A stretch of DNA of 64,000 nucleotides. Origin: an uncultured Burkholderiales bacterium (GTDB taxonomy: Bacteria > Pseudomonadota > Gammaproteobacteria > Burkholderiales > Burkholderiaceae_C). This document shows, in pieces, positions 28,127 to 37,142 of the stretch. A model generated the notes under the pieces. That model was not told where the DNA came from, did no database searches, and worked only from the letters and a program-made list of their open reading frames with translations. The stretch spans positions 1 through 64,000 of the forward strand of contig CAIJIT010000284.1 of assembly GCA_903820745.1 (NCBI GenBank). The letters run 5' to 3'. Positions within the stretch are counted from its first letter, which is position 1, and every line of letters begins with the position of its first letter. Made by a program: the position numbers and the translations under genes.

Positions 28127-29248
28127 TCAAATGCGCATTGGCATCACGACATACTTGAAGCCGGTTTGCCCGGGGATGGTGATCAAGGCGCTGGCCGAAC
28201 TGTCGTTCAGGTCGATGCTGACCATGTCCTGGCTCATGTTCGACAAAGCGTCCATCAGATAGGTCACGTTGAAGCCGGTTTCGATCAGGTCGCCGCCGTA
28301 GTCGATCTCGATCTCTTCCTTGGCTTCTTCCTGCTCGGCATTGCTCGACGCGATCGACAACAGACCCGGCTCGAAGGACAGGCGCACGGCCTTGAACTTT
28401 TCGCTGGTCAGAATCGCAGCGCGCTGCAGCGATGACAGCAGCGTCACGCGGCCCAGCGTCACATTGAACTTGTGCGACTTGGGGATGACGCGGTTGTAGT
28501 CCGGGAACTTGCCCTCGACCAATTTGGTCACAAACTCCATGCCGGAGAAGCTGAACTTGGCCTGGTTGCCGGCAAAGCGCATCTCGATCGGCTGCTCTTC
28601 GCTTTCGCCCTTGCCGTCCTTCAGCAAACGCATCAATTCCAGCACCGTCTTGCGCGGCAGGATCACTTCCTGCTTGGGAATGTCGGTCTCAAGTGTGGCT
28701 TGCGCCAGCGCCAGGCGATGCCCGTCGGTAGCCACCAGCGTCAGGCTGTTGCCTTCGGCAACGAACAGGATGCCATTCAGGTAATAGCGGATGTCATGCA
28801 CCGCCATCGCGAAGTGCACCTGGTTGATCAGCATCTTCAGCGTCTTCTGAGGCACCGAGAACACCGGTCCGAAATCGGCGGCTTCCTGCACCAGCGGGAA
28901 GTCGTCGGCGGGCAAGGTCTGCAGCGTGAACCGGCTCTTGCCGCCTTGCAGTGTCAGCTTGGCGGCATTCGCCGTCAGCGATACGGTCTGATCGGCTGGC
29001 ATCGAGCGCAGGATGTCGATCAGCTTGCGCGCTCCAACGGTGGTGGCGAAATCGCCCACATCCCCGCCCAGCTCGGCCGTCGTACGCACCTGGATCTCCA
29101 GATCGCTGGTGGTCAGCTCGAGGTTTCCGCCTTGCTTGCGGATCAGCACATTGGCGAGTATGGGCAAGGTGTGGCGGCGCTCCACGATGCCGGCGACCGC
29201 TTGCAGGGCGCCAAGCACCTTGTCCTGGGTGGCTTTCAACACAATCAT
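28127..29248 (-). CDS. dnaN: DNA polymerase III beta sliding clamp
   Basis: This 373-residue beta clamp encircles DNA and tethers replicative polymerase. Three repeated clamp domains are evident (starts near residues 1, 130 and 250). Conserved ends are MIVLKATQDKVLGALQAVAG at the N terminus and YVVMPMRI at the C terminus. It lies between dnaA and gyrB on the same strand, 110 bp after dnaA, in the standard origin order. Length is typical. Confidence 0.99.
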   Translation of the reverse strand: MIVLKATQDKVLGALQAVAGIVERRHTLPILANVLIRKQGGNLELTTSDLEIQVRTTAELGGDVGDFATTVGARKLIDILRSMPADQTVSLTANAAKLTLQGGKSRFTLQTLPADDFPLVQEAADFGPVFSVPQKTLKMLINQVHFAMAVHDIRYYLNGILFVAEGNSLTLVATDGHRLALAQATLETDIPKQEVILPRKTVLELMRLLKDGKGESEEQPIEMRFAGNQAKFSFSGMEFVTKLVEGKFPDYNRVIPKSHKFNVTLGRVTLLSSLQRAAILTSEKFKAVRLSFEPGLLSIASSNAEQEEAKEEIEIDYGGDLIETGFNVTYLMDALSNMSQDMVSIDLNDSSASALITIPGQTGFKYVVMPMRI

Positions 29249-29358
29249 GTCAACCTCTTTCCGCTTGTTTTGATCGGGATGGCGTAATCACGCCAGCACC
29301 GCGCATTTTGACTTACTCCGAAGCCAATTCCCGCCCGAATTAACCATTGCCAGTTGAA

Positions 29359-30822
29359 TCAGCCTTTTAAAGTCTGTTCCAGCACATGCAATTGCTGATT
29401 CAGTTCGGTATTTTTCTGTCTTTCGCCGCCGATCTTGCGCACCGCATGCAGCACGGTCGTGTGATCGCGGCCGCCGAACAGCTCGCCGATTTCCGGCAAA
29501 CTCTTCTGCGTCAACTCCTTGGCGATATACATGGCGATCTGGCGCGGCCTGGCAATCGAGGCCGGGCGCTTCTTCGAATACATGTCACCGATCTTGATCT
29601 TGTAGAAGTCGGCCACCGTCTTCTGGATGTTTTCCACCGAAATCTGCCGGTTCTGGATCGACAGCAGATCCTTCAGCGCTTCGCGCGCCAACTGGATATT
29701 GATTTCCTTGTGGCTGAAGCGGCTGTAGGCCAGCACCTTGCGCAGCGCACCTTCGAGCTCACGCACATTCGCGCGCACATTCTTGGCGATGAAGAAGGCC
29801 ACATCCTCGGGCATCGGCGTGGCCTCGGCCTCGGCCTTCTTGATCAGGATCGCCACCCGCATCTCGAGCTCGGGCGGCTCGATCGCCACGGTCAAGCCGG
29901 CATCGAAGCGACTGGTCAAGCGCTCGTCGATGTCCACCAGGCCCTTCGGGTAGGTGTCGCTGGTCATGATGATGTGAGCCCGCTTGGCCAGCAACGCTTC
30001 GAAGGCGTTGAAAAACTCCTCCTGCGTGCGCTCCTTGCCGGCGAAGAACTGCACATCGTCAATCAGCAGCAGGTCGAGCGAATGGTATTTGGCCTTCAAC
30101 TCATCAAAGGTCTTGCGCTGGTAGTTCTTCACCACATCGGAGATGAACTGCTCGGCATGCAGATAGAGCACGCGAGCGTCCGGCTTGTCCTTCAGCAAGG
30201 CATTGCCGACCGCATGGATCAAATGCGTCTTGCCCAGCCCCACGCCACCATAGATGAACAGCGGGTTGTACATCTGCCCTGGCGCGCCGGCGACATGCAA
30301 GGCCGCAGTGCGCGCCATCTGGTTGGCGCGTCCCGGCACCAGGTTGTCAAAGGTCAGCGCGCTGTTGATGCGGTGGCGCGTGGAACTCGGAGCCGGGCTT
30401 TGCTGCGCGATCTGGTTGGGCGATGAACTGGACTGAACGTTAGCAGCGCCATTGATCGATACCGGCCGCAAGCCGTTGTGCAAAACCTGCCCGACCGCAA
30501 TCGGCTGGTTGGCAGGCAACGCTTGCGGCGGTTGCCCGGCATTGTCCCGGGCGGCCAAGGCCAACTCGAGCTTGGCCGGCTTGCCGGCCAGTTCGGACAG
30601 GATCGACTCGATCCGGGTTGAATATTGGTTGCGGATCCAGTCGAGCTTGAAACGATTGGGCACGCGCAAGCAAAACACCAGGCCATCCGCGCCAGCGCCG
30701 TCAGCCAGAACGGCAGGCGGCAAGGGACGAATCCAAGTATTGAATTGTTGTTCGGGCAGTTCAGCGGCCAATCGATCACAACCGCGCTGCCACAGGTCTG
30801 CGCCACTCATCTCTGCGCTCAT
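29359..30822 (-). CDS. dnaA: chromosomal replication initiator DnaA
   Basis: This roughly 487-residue AAA+ initiator has an N-terminal interaction domain ([23 protein letters not shown]). It carries Walker A in [18 protein letters not shown], Walker [15 protein letters not shown], sensor regions, and domain IV with the DnaA-box-binding signature [15 protein letters not shown]. The start was set at 30822 (30810 is also possible). The longest frame from 30870 would begin upstream of a good -10 element and lacks family support. DnaA-box-like sequences flank the start, consistent with autoregulation. Confidence 0.98.
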   Translation of the reverse strand: MSAEMSGADLWQRGCDRLAAELPEQQFNTWIRPLPPAVLADGAGADGLVFCLRVPNRFKLDWIRNQYSTRIESILSELAGKPAKLELALAARDNAGQPPQALPANQPIAVGQVLHNGLRPVSINGAANVQSSSSPNQIAQQSPAPSSTRHRINSALTFDNLVPGRANQMARTAALHVAGAPGQMYNPLFIYGGVGLGKTHLIHAVGNALLKDKPDARVLYLHAEQFISDVVKNYQRKTFDELKAKYHSLDLLLIDDVQFFAGKERTQEEFFNAFEALLAKRAHIIMTSDTYPKGLVDIDERLTSRFDAGLTVAIEPPELEMRVAILIKKAEAEATPMPEDVAFFIAKNVRANVRELEGALRKVLAYSRFSHKEINIQLAREALKDLLSIQNRQISVENIQKTVADFYKIKIGDMYSKKRPASIARPRQIAMYIAKELTQKSLPEIGELFGGRDHTTVLHAVRKIGGERQKNTELNQQLHVLEQTLKG

Positions 30823-31303
30823 TGTGGAAAACTTGTTCAGGAGGGGGCCGATTGTACGGACTGAAAACATAAAAACCAGAGGTTATCCACAGATTTTTGG
30901 CAAGCTTTCAGCCGTCCTGGCTGCGGGTATTCCCGAGAATTGCATTGACCTGGGGCCAAAAGTTTGTTGTAATCGCGGGTTTTCCGGACGCTGGGTAGCG
31001 CAATCGGCATGACCATGCCAGAATGCTCGACTTGCACAGCGTTGACCGAACCCGGCGATTGTCTGGTCTATCCATCGAGGACGGGCTACGCAACCCGAGG
31101 GATTTGGGCAACCTTGTGAACGCCAAGCGCACCGGCGCGGGGCTGATCAGTGACCATTGATTCGAGGCTGTCTACAGCCGAAGACCGATGACCGGGTTGC
31201 AAACCGCAGGTCCGTTTGTATCCCGGCGACTGATAGCCACCACCAGCCAAGGCGTCATCTGACGACCTTGGACCTTACCGAATTACCCCACTGGGCCATC
31301 ATC
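30823..31303. other. dnaA-rpmH intergenic region, probable part of oriC
   Basis: This holds one perfect DnaA box TTATCCACA (30883-30891) in an AT-richer patch and a one-mismatch box at 30823-30831 (minus strand). The divergent dnaA/rpmH spacer is the usual oriC place in this lineage. No cluster of several perfect boxes or clear AT-rich 13-mers is present in 30900-31303. Box-like sequences inside rnpA may complete the origin. No other gene is seen in this spacer. Confidence 0.6.
30851..30856 (-). promoter_or_regulatory. candidate dnaA -10 element
   Basis: On the minus strand TACAAT lies about 29 bp upstream of the dnaA ATG at 30822. A perfect DnaA box lies a further 26 bp upstream. A convincing -35 hexamer was not found, so the promoter call rests on the -10 and position. 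Confidence 0.35.
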
Positions 31304-31438
31304 ATGAAACGCACTTACCAAGCCTCAAAGACTCGCCGCGCCCGTACCCACGGCTTCCTGGTCCGCATGAAGACACGCGGCGGCCGCGCCGTGATCGCCG
31401 CGCGCCGCGCCAAGGGTCGCAAGCGCCTGGCTGTCTGA
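31304..31438 (+). CDS. rpmH: 50S ribosomal protein L34
   Basis: This 44-residue basic ribosomal protein starts [20 protein letters not shown] and continues [20 protein letters not shown], matching the L34 family throughout its length. It is the first gene of the conserved rpmH-rnpA-yidD-yidC-mnmE string transcribed away from the origin on the plus strand, divergent from dnaA. It is too short to be missed only because its family is so conserved. Confidence 0.99.
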   Translation: MKRTYQASKTRRARTHGFLVRMKTRGGRAVIAARRAKGRKRLAV

Positions 31439-31455
31439 GTCAGGACAACAGGCCT

Positions 31456-31908
31456 GTGATGGGCCGCATCGTGCGATCTGCAGACTTCGTCCGCGTCCTG
31501 GGAACGTCCAGTCGCGTTCGCAGCAGCCATTTCGCCGTGCACCATCTGGCCGCCAGTCCAAGCCGGGCCGGCAAGGTCTTGTGCACCGGAAACAGCAAGT
31601 TATCAACAGGCGACGCACAGATGATCCACAGCCCTGTGGATGAAACGCCTCCTGAAGGCTGCTGGCTCGGTGTTGTCGTTCCCAAACGTCATGCCAAGCG
31701 CTCTGTGACCCGCTCCTTGCTGAAACGCCAGATTCGCGCTGCATTCGCCGACCAAGCTCAACTGCCACCCGGCATGTGGGTGGTGCGCTTGCGTTCGCCT
31801 TTTGACCGCAAACTGTTCCCGAGCGCCGCATCCGACGCCCTGCGCCTGGCCGCTCATGGCGAATTGGCTCAGTTGGCCGGCCGCGTGCGAGTTCGCGCCG
31901 CCGCTTGA
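31456..31908 (+). CDS. rnpA: ribonuclease P protein component with an extra internal segment
   Basis: This roughly 150-residue basic protein binds the M1 RNA and positions precursor tRNAs. The conserved core is present: an N-terminal FVRVLG-containing region, LGVVVPKRHAKRSVTRSLLKRQIRAAF (the RNR region) and WVVRLRSPF. Compared with about 120 residues in E. coli it has an additional segment around residues 40-68 (SKLSTGDAQMIHSPVDETPP). The DNA of that segment contains three DnaA-box-like 9-mers. The start is GTG at 31456 or the adjacent ATG at 31459. It is followed by yidD after 7 bp. Confidence 0.95.
   Translation: MMGRIVRSADFVRVLGTSSRVRSSHFAVHHLAASPSRAGKVLCTGNSKLSTGDAQMIHSPVDETPPEGCWLGVVVPKRHAKRSVTRSLLKRQIRAAFADQAQLPPGMWVVRLRSPFDRKLFPSAASDALRLAAHGELAQLAGRVRVRAAA
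31600..31643. promoter_or_regulatory. cluster of DnaA-box-like 9-mers inside rnpA
   Basis: TTATCAACA (31600-31608), TGATCCACA (31622-31630) and, inverted, TGTGGATGA (31635-31643) each differ from TTATCCACA by one base. The last two form a perfect palindrome, ATCCACAG-cc-CTGTGGAT. Three near-consensus boxes in 44 bp are unlikely to arise from coding constraint alone and may belong to the origin. Confidence 0.5.
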
Positions 31909-31915
31909 TCCGGAC

Positions 31916-32224
31916 ATGAACAAGCCGCCATCGATCGCTCAGCGAGCGCTGATCGGCGCCGTGCGCTTCTATCGGATGATGCTGAGTCCATGGCTCGGTG
32001 CCTCCTGCCGCTTCGAGCCAACCTGTTCGATCTATGCCATTGAAGCCTTGCAGCGCCATGGCGCTTTAGCTGGAAGCTATCTGGCCGGCAGCAGAATCTT
32101 GCGTTGCAATCCCTTTTGCCAAGGCGGCCATGACGGCGTGCCTGACAATGCGCCTGCCTTGTTTGCCCACCTGGGCATCAAGTCAGCCTCTCCCCGAACC
32201 AACAATCCAGAAACCTCCTCATGA
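31916..32224 (+). CDS. yidD: YidD membrane-protein insertion efficiency factor
   Basis: This 102-residue protein has the YidD signature FYRMMLSPWLGASCRFEPTCSIYAIEAL and RILRCNPFCQGGHDGVP, including the conserved Cys residues and amphipathic N terminus. It is thought to help YidC-dependent insertion at the membrane. The start at 31916 follows rnpA by 7 bp. Its TGA overlaps the yidC ATG (ATGA), the usual coupling. Confidence 0.97.
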   Translation: MNKPPSIAQRALIGAVRFYRMMLSPWLGASCRFEPTCSIYAIEALQRHGALAGSYLAGSRILRCNPFCQGGHDGVPDNAPALFAHLGIKSASPRTNNPETSS

Positions 32225-33945
32225 CTGATATTCGCCGCACCGTGCTGTGGGTGGTGTTCACCATGTCCCTCGTCCTGCTCTGGGACGGCTGGCAAAAAGA
32301 ACATGGGCAGCTTTCGATGTTCAGCCCGCCTGCAGCAAAACCGGTCGCTGCCGCCTCGGCGCCCGGCGCTGCCGGCGTGGCCGCGCCCGGTTTGTCACCG
32401 ACAACATTGCCAGGCACAACTGCAGGCACGGTGCCAGCAGGGACTGTTGCCCCGCAAGCCAGCGAACAGGTCATCGTCAAGACCGATGTCATGAACGTCA
32501 CGCTGGAGTCACTTGGCGGCGACGTCAGCCGGGTCGAACTGTTGCAATACCTGACTTCCCCGGAAACAGCCTTGTTCGACCCCTTGCTGCAAGCCCTGCA
32601 TATCCAGGACAAGAAACCGCATCAAGCCACGCCGGTGCTGCTGCTTGATGCTGCAAGGCAGAGCTACAAGGCGCAATCAGGCCTGCTGGGCAGCAAGGGC
32701 GAGTCCCTGCCCAACCATGGCACGTTGATGGCCTTTTTGCCTGGCGAGCGGACCTTGAAGGATGGTGTCAACGAACTCATCGTCAAGCTCGAGTCGCCCG
32801 AAATCAGCGGCGTCAAGCTGGTCAAGACCTTTACCTTCAAGCGCGGCGACTATGTCATCGGCGTCAAGCATGACATCGTCAATGTCGGCCCGAATGCCTT
32901 GACCCCGCAGGTCTATGTGCAATTGGTGCGCGATGGCATCGCTGGCCCCGGCGGCTCAAGCTTTTATTCGACCTTCACCGGCCCGGCCGTCTATACCGAC
33001 AAGACCAAGTTCCGCAAGGTCGCATTCACCGACATCGACAAGGGCAAGGTCGACATCGAGAAGACCGCCAGTGACGGCTGGGTCGCCATGGTGCAGCATT
33101 ATTTCGCCAGCGCCTGGCTCAACAATGAAGCCGGTCCGCGCGAATTCTTCGCCAAAAAGGTCGACAGCAACAATTACTCGGTCGGCATGGTTTACACCCT
33201 GGCGCCACTCGCCCCGGGGGCGACAGCGACCCGATCGGACCAGCTCTTCGTTGGTCCGCAGGAAGAGAACAAGCTCGCCGCCCTGGCACCAGGATTGGAA
33301 CTGGTGAAGGACTACGGCATGTTCAAGATGCTGTCGCAACCGTTGTTCTGGCTGCTCGACCAGTTGCACAGCCTGCTCGGCAATTGGGGTTGGGCCATCA
33401 TCGCGTTGGTCGTGCTGCTGAAAATCGCTTTTTACTGGCTCAATGCCAGCGCCTACCGCAGCATGGCCAAGATGAAGGCTGTCGGCCCCAAGGTGCAGGC
33501 CATGCGCGAGCGGTTGAAGGACAAACCGCAGGAGATGCAGCAGGAAATGATGCGCATCTACCGCGAGGAAAAGGTCAACCCGATCGGGGGCTGCCTGCCG
33601 ATCTTCCTGCAGATGCCCTTCTTCATGGGCTTGTACTGGGTCTTGCTGTCGACCGTCGAAATGCGCGGCGCGCCCTGGCTGGGTTGGATCGTGGACCTGG
33701 CTGACAAGGATCCCTATTTCATCCTGCCGCTGTTGATGACGGCTTCGAGCCTGTTCCAGGTCTGGTTGAATCCGACACCGCCTGATCCGATGCAAGCCAA
33801 GATGATGTGGTTCATGCCGCTGGCTTTCAGCTTCATGTTCTTCGTCTTCCCTTCGGGTCTGGTGCTTTACTGGTTGACCAACAACATCTTGTCGATCACC
33901 CAGCAGTGGCTGATCAACAAGCAACTCGGCGTGCAGAACAGTTAG
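32221..33945 (+). CDS. yidC: membrane protein insertase YidC
   Basis: This 574-residue insertase has an N-terminal membrane segment (about residues 9-24) and an Ala/Pro/Thr-rich linker. A large periplasmic domain follows (about 70-340, with KTFTFKRGDYVIGVKHDIVN), then the conserved 5-TM insertase core beginning YGMFKMLSQPLFWLL. The core has RMKA-like YRSMAKMKAVGPKVQAMRE and EEKVNPIGGCLPIFLQMP. It inserts inner-membrane proteins with or without SecYEG. It is coupled to yidD and followed by a strong intrinsic terminator. Confidence 0.98.
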   Translation: MTDIRRTVLWVVFTMSLVLLWDGWQKEHGQLSMFSPPAAKPVAAASAPGAAGVAAPGLSPTTLPGTTAGTVPAGTVAPQASEQVIVKTDVMNVTLESLGGDVSRVELLQYLTSPETALFDPLLQALHIQDKKPHQATPVLLLDAARQSYKAQSGLLGSKGESLPNHGTLMAFLPGERTLKDGVNELIVKLESPEISGVKLVKTFTFKRGDYVIGVKHDIVNVGPNALTPQVYVQLVRDGIAGPGGSSFYSTFTGPAVYTDKTKFRKVAFTDIDKGKVDIEKTASDGWVAMVQHYFASAWLNNEAGPREFFAKKVDSNNYSVGMVYTLAPLAPGATATRSDQLFVGPQEENKLAALAPGLELVKDYGMFKMLSQPLFWLLDQLHSLLGNWGWAIIALVVLLKIAFYWLNASAYRSMAKMKAVGPKVQAMRERLKDKPQEMQQEMMRIYREEKVNPIGGCLPIFLQMPFFMGLYWVLLSTVEMRGAPWLGWIVDLADKDPYFILPLLMTASSLFQVWLNPTPPDPMQAKMMWFMPLAFSFMFFVFPSGLVLYWLTNNILSITQQWLINKQLGVQNS

Positions 33946-33980
33946 CCCGACTCGACGACCAAGCCGTCAGCAAATCACGA

Positions 33981-34014
33981 AACCCCCGGCCGCCCCTGGT
34001 CCGGGGGTTTTTTT
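33981..34014 (+). terminator. intrinsic terminator after yidC
   Basis: A perfect 9-bp inverted repeat, AACCCCCGG (33981-33989) with CCGGGGGTT (34001-34009), runs into a T-run at 34008-34014. It ends the rpmH-rnpA-yidD-yidC transcript about 35 bp after the yidC stop. mnmE therefore probably has its own promoter in the remaining 180 bp. Confidence 0.9.
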
Positions 34015-34195
34015 ATGGGTTGGGTTCGATTCAAATCCCTTACGCGGGGTAGCGCTTCGAAGCCGGCCAGAGATTTGATCGGGAATGAGAACAGGGCAGG
34101 ACTCAAGCTTCACGAGAACGCTTGAGCCTGCCTCCCCCGCACCAATCATTCGCCCGCTGCGGGTTTGCAGGCTTCGATGCCGATAAGATCCGCCG

Positions 34196-35572
34196 ATGCT
34201 GTCGCGCCATCAAGATCCTATCGCCGCCATCGCCACTGCCCCGGGACGCGGAGCGGTCGGCATCTTGCGGATTTCCTCCAGATCAGACCTGCAGCCCCTG
34301 ATCGCTGCGATCTGCGCACGCGACTTGCGGCCGCGCGAGGCGACTTACCTGCCCTTTCTCGACGTCAAGGGCGAAGCGATTGACCAGGGCCTTGCGCTGT
34401 TCTTCCCCAGCCCGCATTCCTATACCGGCGAGCATGTGCTGGAACTGCAAGCCCATGGCGGCCCGGTCGTGCTGCAACTGCTGCTCGCGCGCTGCTTGGA
34501 CGCCGGCCGCGAGCTGCGACTGCGTTTGGCGCTGCCCGGTGAGTTCACCCAACGCGCCTATCTGAACGGCAAGCTCGACCTCGCGCAGGCCGAGGCCGTC
34601 AGCGACCTCATCGACGCCAGCACCGAAGCCGCAGCTCGGAGCGCCAGCCGGGCGCTGGCCGGCGCCTTGTCGAGCGAGGTCAGCGAACTGCGCGATGCGC
34701 TGATCAAGCTGCGCATGCTGGTCGAGGCGACGCTCGACTTCCCCGAGGAAGAGCTCGATTTCCTGCAGCAAGCCGATGCGCTGGGTCAGTTGGCGCGCTT
34801 GCAAACCCGGGTAAGCGGCGTCCTGCAGCGCACACGCCAGGGTGCGATCCTGCGGGAAGGTATCAAGGTCGTGCTGGCAGGCCAACCCAATGTGGGCAAG
34901 AGCTCGTTGCTGAACGCCTTGGCCGGCGCTGAACTGGCCATCGTCACGCCGGTGCCAGGTACCACCCGCGACAAGGTCAGCCAGACCATACAAATCGAAG
35001 GCGTGCCGCTGCATATCAGCGACACCGCCGGTTTGCGTGACACCGACGACGAAGTCGAACGGATCGGCGTGGCACGCAGCTGGGACGCGATCAACGATGC
35101 CGACATGCTGATCTTCATGCATGACCTGACCCGCATCGGCCGGCCTGACTATCAGGCCGGCGATTCGCTCATCCAATCCCGCCTGGCCGGCATCGCGCCG
35201 CAGCGGATTTTGCAGGTCTACAACAAGGCCGATGCGGCCAGCAGCGGGCCCTTGCCGGCAGGCGCGCTGAGCCTGTCAGCCAAGTCAGGCCAAGGGCTGA
35301 ACGAGTTGCGGCGCCGGTTGCTGGAGCAGGTCGGCTGGCAGTCGACGCCCGAAGGCCTGTACATCGCCCGCGAACGCCATGTCCAGGCGCTGCAGCGCAC
35401 GCGCGAGCATCTGCTGCTGGCAATGGCTGTGGTCGGTCAGACGCCGCCGGCCCTCGACCTGCTCGCCGAAGAATTACGCCTGGGTCACGATGCCTTGGGC
35501 GAGATCACCGGCCAATTCTCTGCGGACGACCTGCTCGGCGAGATTTTCAGCAAGTTCTGTATCGGCAAGTGA
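34196..35572 (+). CDS. mnmE: tRNA modification GTPase MnmE
   Basis: This 458-residue GTPase works with MnmG to add carboxymethylaminomethyl to U34 of certain tRNAs. The N-terminal domain ([18 protein letters not shown]) binds a formyl-folate. A helical region with [15 protein letters not shown], a G domain (G1 at about residue 224, [15 protein letters not shown]; then GTTRDKV and [17 protein letters not shown]) and the C-terminal redox motif CIGK are all intact. Length is typical. It is convergent with a DUF2805 gene after 15 bp. Confidence 0.98.
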   Translation: MLSRHQDPIAAIATAPGRGAVGILRISSRSDLQPLIAAICARDLRPREATYLPFLDVKGEAIDQGLALFFPSPHSYTGEHVLELQAHGGPVVLQLLLARCLDAGRELRLRLALPGEFTQRAYLNGKLDLAQAEAVSDLIDASTEAAARSASRALAGALSSEVSELRDALIKLRMLVEATLDFPEEELDFLQQADALGQLARLQTRVSGVLQRTRQGAILREGIKVVLAGQPNVGKSSLLNALAGAELAIVTPVPGTTRDKVSQTIQIEGVPLHISDTAGLRDTDDEVERIGVARSWDAINDADMLIFMHDLTRIGRPDYQAGDSLIQSRLAGIAPQRILQVYNKADAASSGPLPAGALSLSAKSGQGLNELRRRLLEQVGWQSTPEGLYIARERHVQALQRTREHLLLAMAVVGQTPPALDLLAEELRLGHDALGEITGQFSADDLLGEIFSKFCIGK

Positions 35573-35587
35573 AGCTTTGCTAAGCGC

Positions 35588-35821
35588 TCAGCGCCCATGC
35601 GGGAAAGTCGACTTGGCGGTCGGCTTCTTGACACCCTTGCCCTGCGCAACCCAGAGCTTGTAGGCCGGCGATGTCAGCTCACGCTTCATCAGTTGCACCA
35701 GTTCGCCTTGGGTGATCGCGAACTCCTGCAACACCTTGTTATAGGGCGGCAGATCGTCAAACGCTGTGGCGATCACGCGCTTGATTTGATCGGGGCTGAG
35801 ACGGGGGATTGGTTTGGCCAT
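35588..35821 (-). CDS. DUF2805 / TIGR03643-family protein
   Basis: This 77-residue protein matches the small DUF2805 family: LSPDQIKRVIATAFDDLPPYN, then VLQEFAITQGELVQLMKREL, and SPAYKLWVAQGKG. Function is unknown; a winged-helix-like fold is plausible. The ATG at 35821 lies 65 bp inside the 3' end of the upstream DTW-domain gene in another frame, so the two genes overlap and are probably translated from one mRNA. A longer N-terminal extension is possible but reads like a shadow of the overlapping gene. Confidence 0.8.
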   Translation of the reverse strand: MAKPIPRLSPDQIKRVIATAFDDLPPYNKVLQEFAITQGELVQLMKRELTSPAYKLWVAQGKGVKKPTAKSTFPHGR

Positions 35822-36440
35822 GGGCCGATTGTCGCTGCTGCGTCTGCACAAAGCCATCGAAGGCCTGCAGCAAGGGGTGATAGCGCTCGGCATCACCTTC
35901 GATCCGGCCGATGGCCAGCAGGCTGGCTTCAAGCGTCGAGAGTTGATGGGTATGCTGAGCGCGTCTGATCAAGTAGCGAGATGGCGGCGGGTCGGGCAAT
36001 GAATAGCGGAGCAGGTCTTGCAGCCAAGGGTTCAAATGGATCATCTTGCGGCTCTTGCGCCAGGTGGCATCGAGGACGATCAAACGCAATGCACTGCAGC
36101 CGATGGCCGGATCCAGCAGCAATTCGGGCGCCGACTCTTTGGCTCCTGGATAAAGCAGCAGCGTGCGGCGATCGGGCGGCGCCACCAATGCCGCATCGAA
36201 AACCTCGCCGACCAGCAAGCGACTGCGCGCCAGGCTCAGGTGCAGCAGCCTCGCCGTGCCCTTGGCATGCTGCTGCTCCAGCGGGTGTTGCAGCAAAAGC
36301 AGTTCAACCCGGTTGCTGACCGGCCTGATCCATTCACACAGGCAGGCGACGCGCGGACGCAGGCATGCGGGGCAGGTCGACCGCCGGGTCGCGTCTTGTT
36401 CCAGGGTCGGCGGGATGTTCGTGGTCATGGCTTGCGCCAT
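35757..36440 (-). CDS. DTW-domain tRNA-uridine aminocarboxypropyltransferase
   Basis: This roughly 227-residue protein has four N-terminal Cys in STCPACLRPRVACLCEW (zinc-type) and the DTW motif as DATW in RLIVLDATWRKSRKM, with LNPW and PPPSRYLIRRA following. Characterised homologues (TapT/YfiP) add the aminocarboxypropyl group of SAM to U47 of tRNA, making acp3U. The C-terminal 21 residues overlap the next gene. The start is 36440 or an in-frame ATG at 36428. Confidence 0.92.
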   Translation of the reverse strand: MAQAMTTNIPPTLEQDATRRSTCPACLRPRVACLCEWIRPVSNRVELLLLQHPLEQQHAKGTARLLHLSLARSRLLVGEVFDAALVAPPDRRTLLLYPGAKESAPELLLDPAIGCSALRLIVLDATWRKSRKMIHLNPWLQDLLRYSLPDPPPSRYLIRRAQHTHQLSTLEASLLAIGRIEGDAERYHPLLQAFDGFVQTQQRQSAHGQTNPPSQPRSNQARDRHSV

Positions 36441-36449
36441 GAGAACACA

Positions 36450-36989
36450 TCAGGCGACTCTGAGCATAGCTAGGGGCTTGGCGCGGGCTTGCGTCAGACC
36501 GCCGGCAAAGACAGCACCTGCCAGGATCGCCGCGTTGTTGATCAGGCCCCACAGGGGCGGTGCCGTCGAGAACAGCAGCAGCCTTGTCAAGGACAGTTGC
36601 TGCGCTGATGGGTTCACGGAGAGTTCGAAGATGCCGTAAACGATCCAGGCAAACCAGGCCAGGCCCAACCCGCTGACACACCAGACAGTGGTGGAGCGAC
36701 GACCCGACCTTTGCGGATACCGGTTCGCATAGCTCCAGGCGGTCGCGGGGCGCCGACTCGACCTTGCTGGATACATGGTGGCGTAGCTCCAGGCGAAGGC
36801 CAACATGAAGAGCGGCAGCGCCAGCAAGATCGACTCGATCATGGCGACAGTCCAACTATCCGGGCCGCCAAGCGTCGCGGTGAAATTGAAGGGCAGATGC
36901 CGATCAGCAAGCAATTTACTCAGGCAGATGGCCGCGCTATAAAGCGCGAATCCGGAGACAAATGCTGCCAGGCGCCGCGTACCCCTCAT
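36450..36989 (-). CDS. hypothetical four-helix membrane protein with an 18-residue tandem repeat
   Basis: This 179-residue protein is not recognised. Hydrophobic segments lie near residues 8-28, 48-68, 103-123 and 137-165. Between the second and third is a basic, presumably cytoplasmic loop made of two copies of AWSYATMYPARSSRRPAT / AWSYANRYPQRSGRRSTT (18 residues each, 54-bp DNA repeat). GAGG 7 nt before the ATG supports the start. It lies 9 bp upstream of the DTW gene and may be cotranscribed. No function can be given. Confidence 0.6.
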   Translation of the reverse strand: MRGTRRLAAFVSGFALYSAAICLSKLLADRHLPFNFTATLGGPDSWTVAMIESILLALPLFMLAFAWSYATMYPARSSRRPATAWSYANRYPQRSGRRSTTVWCVSGLGLAWFAWIVYGIFELSVNPSAQQLSLTRLLLFSTAPPLWGLINNAAILAGAVFAGGLTQARAKPLAMLRVA

Positions 36990-37142
36990 GATCGATCCTC
37001 ATTCCTTGAACTTGCTGCGATTCTGGGGCTTGACAGGTTTGAATGACAGCCTTTGGACCCCCTTGATCGTGGGGTAGCAAAGTTGTCGGCTGATCCGGCT
37101 CAATCGAAACCTTGCCTTTAGCACCCTGAGACAATCAGCGCG

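Noticed and set aside
30823-30870. Longer DnaA N terminus starting at 30870
   Set aside because: The extension lies over a candidate -10 element and a DnaA box and has no resemblance to DnaA domain I.
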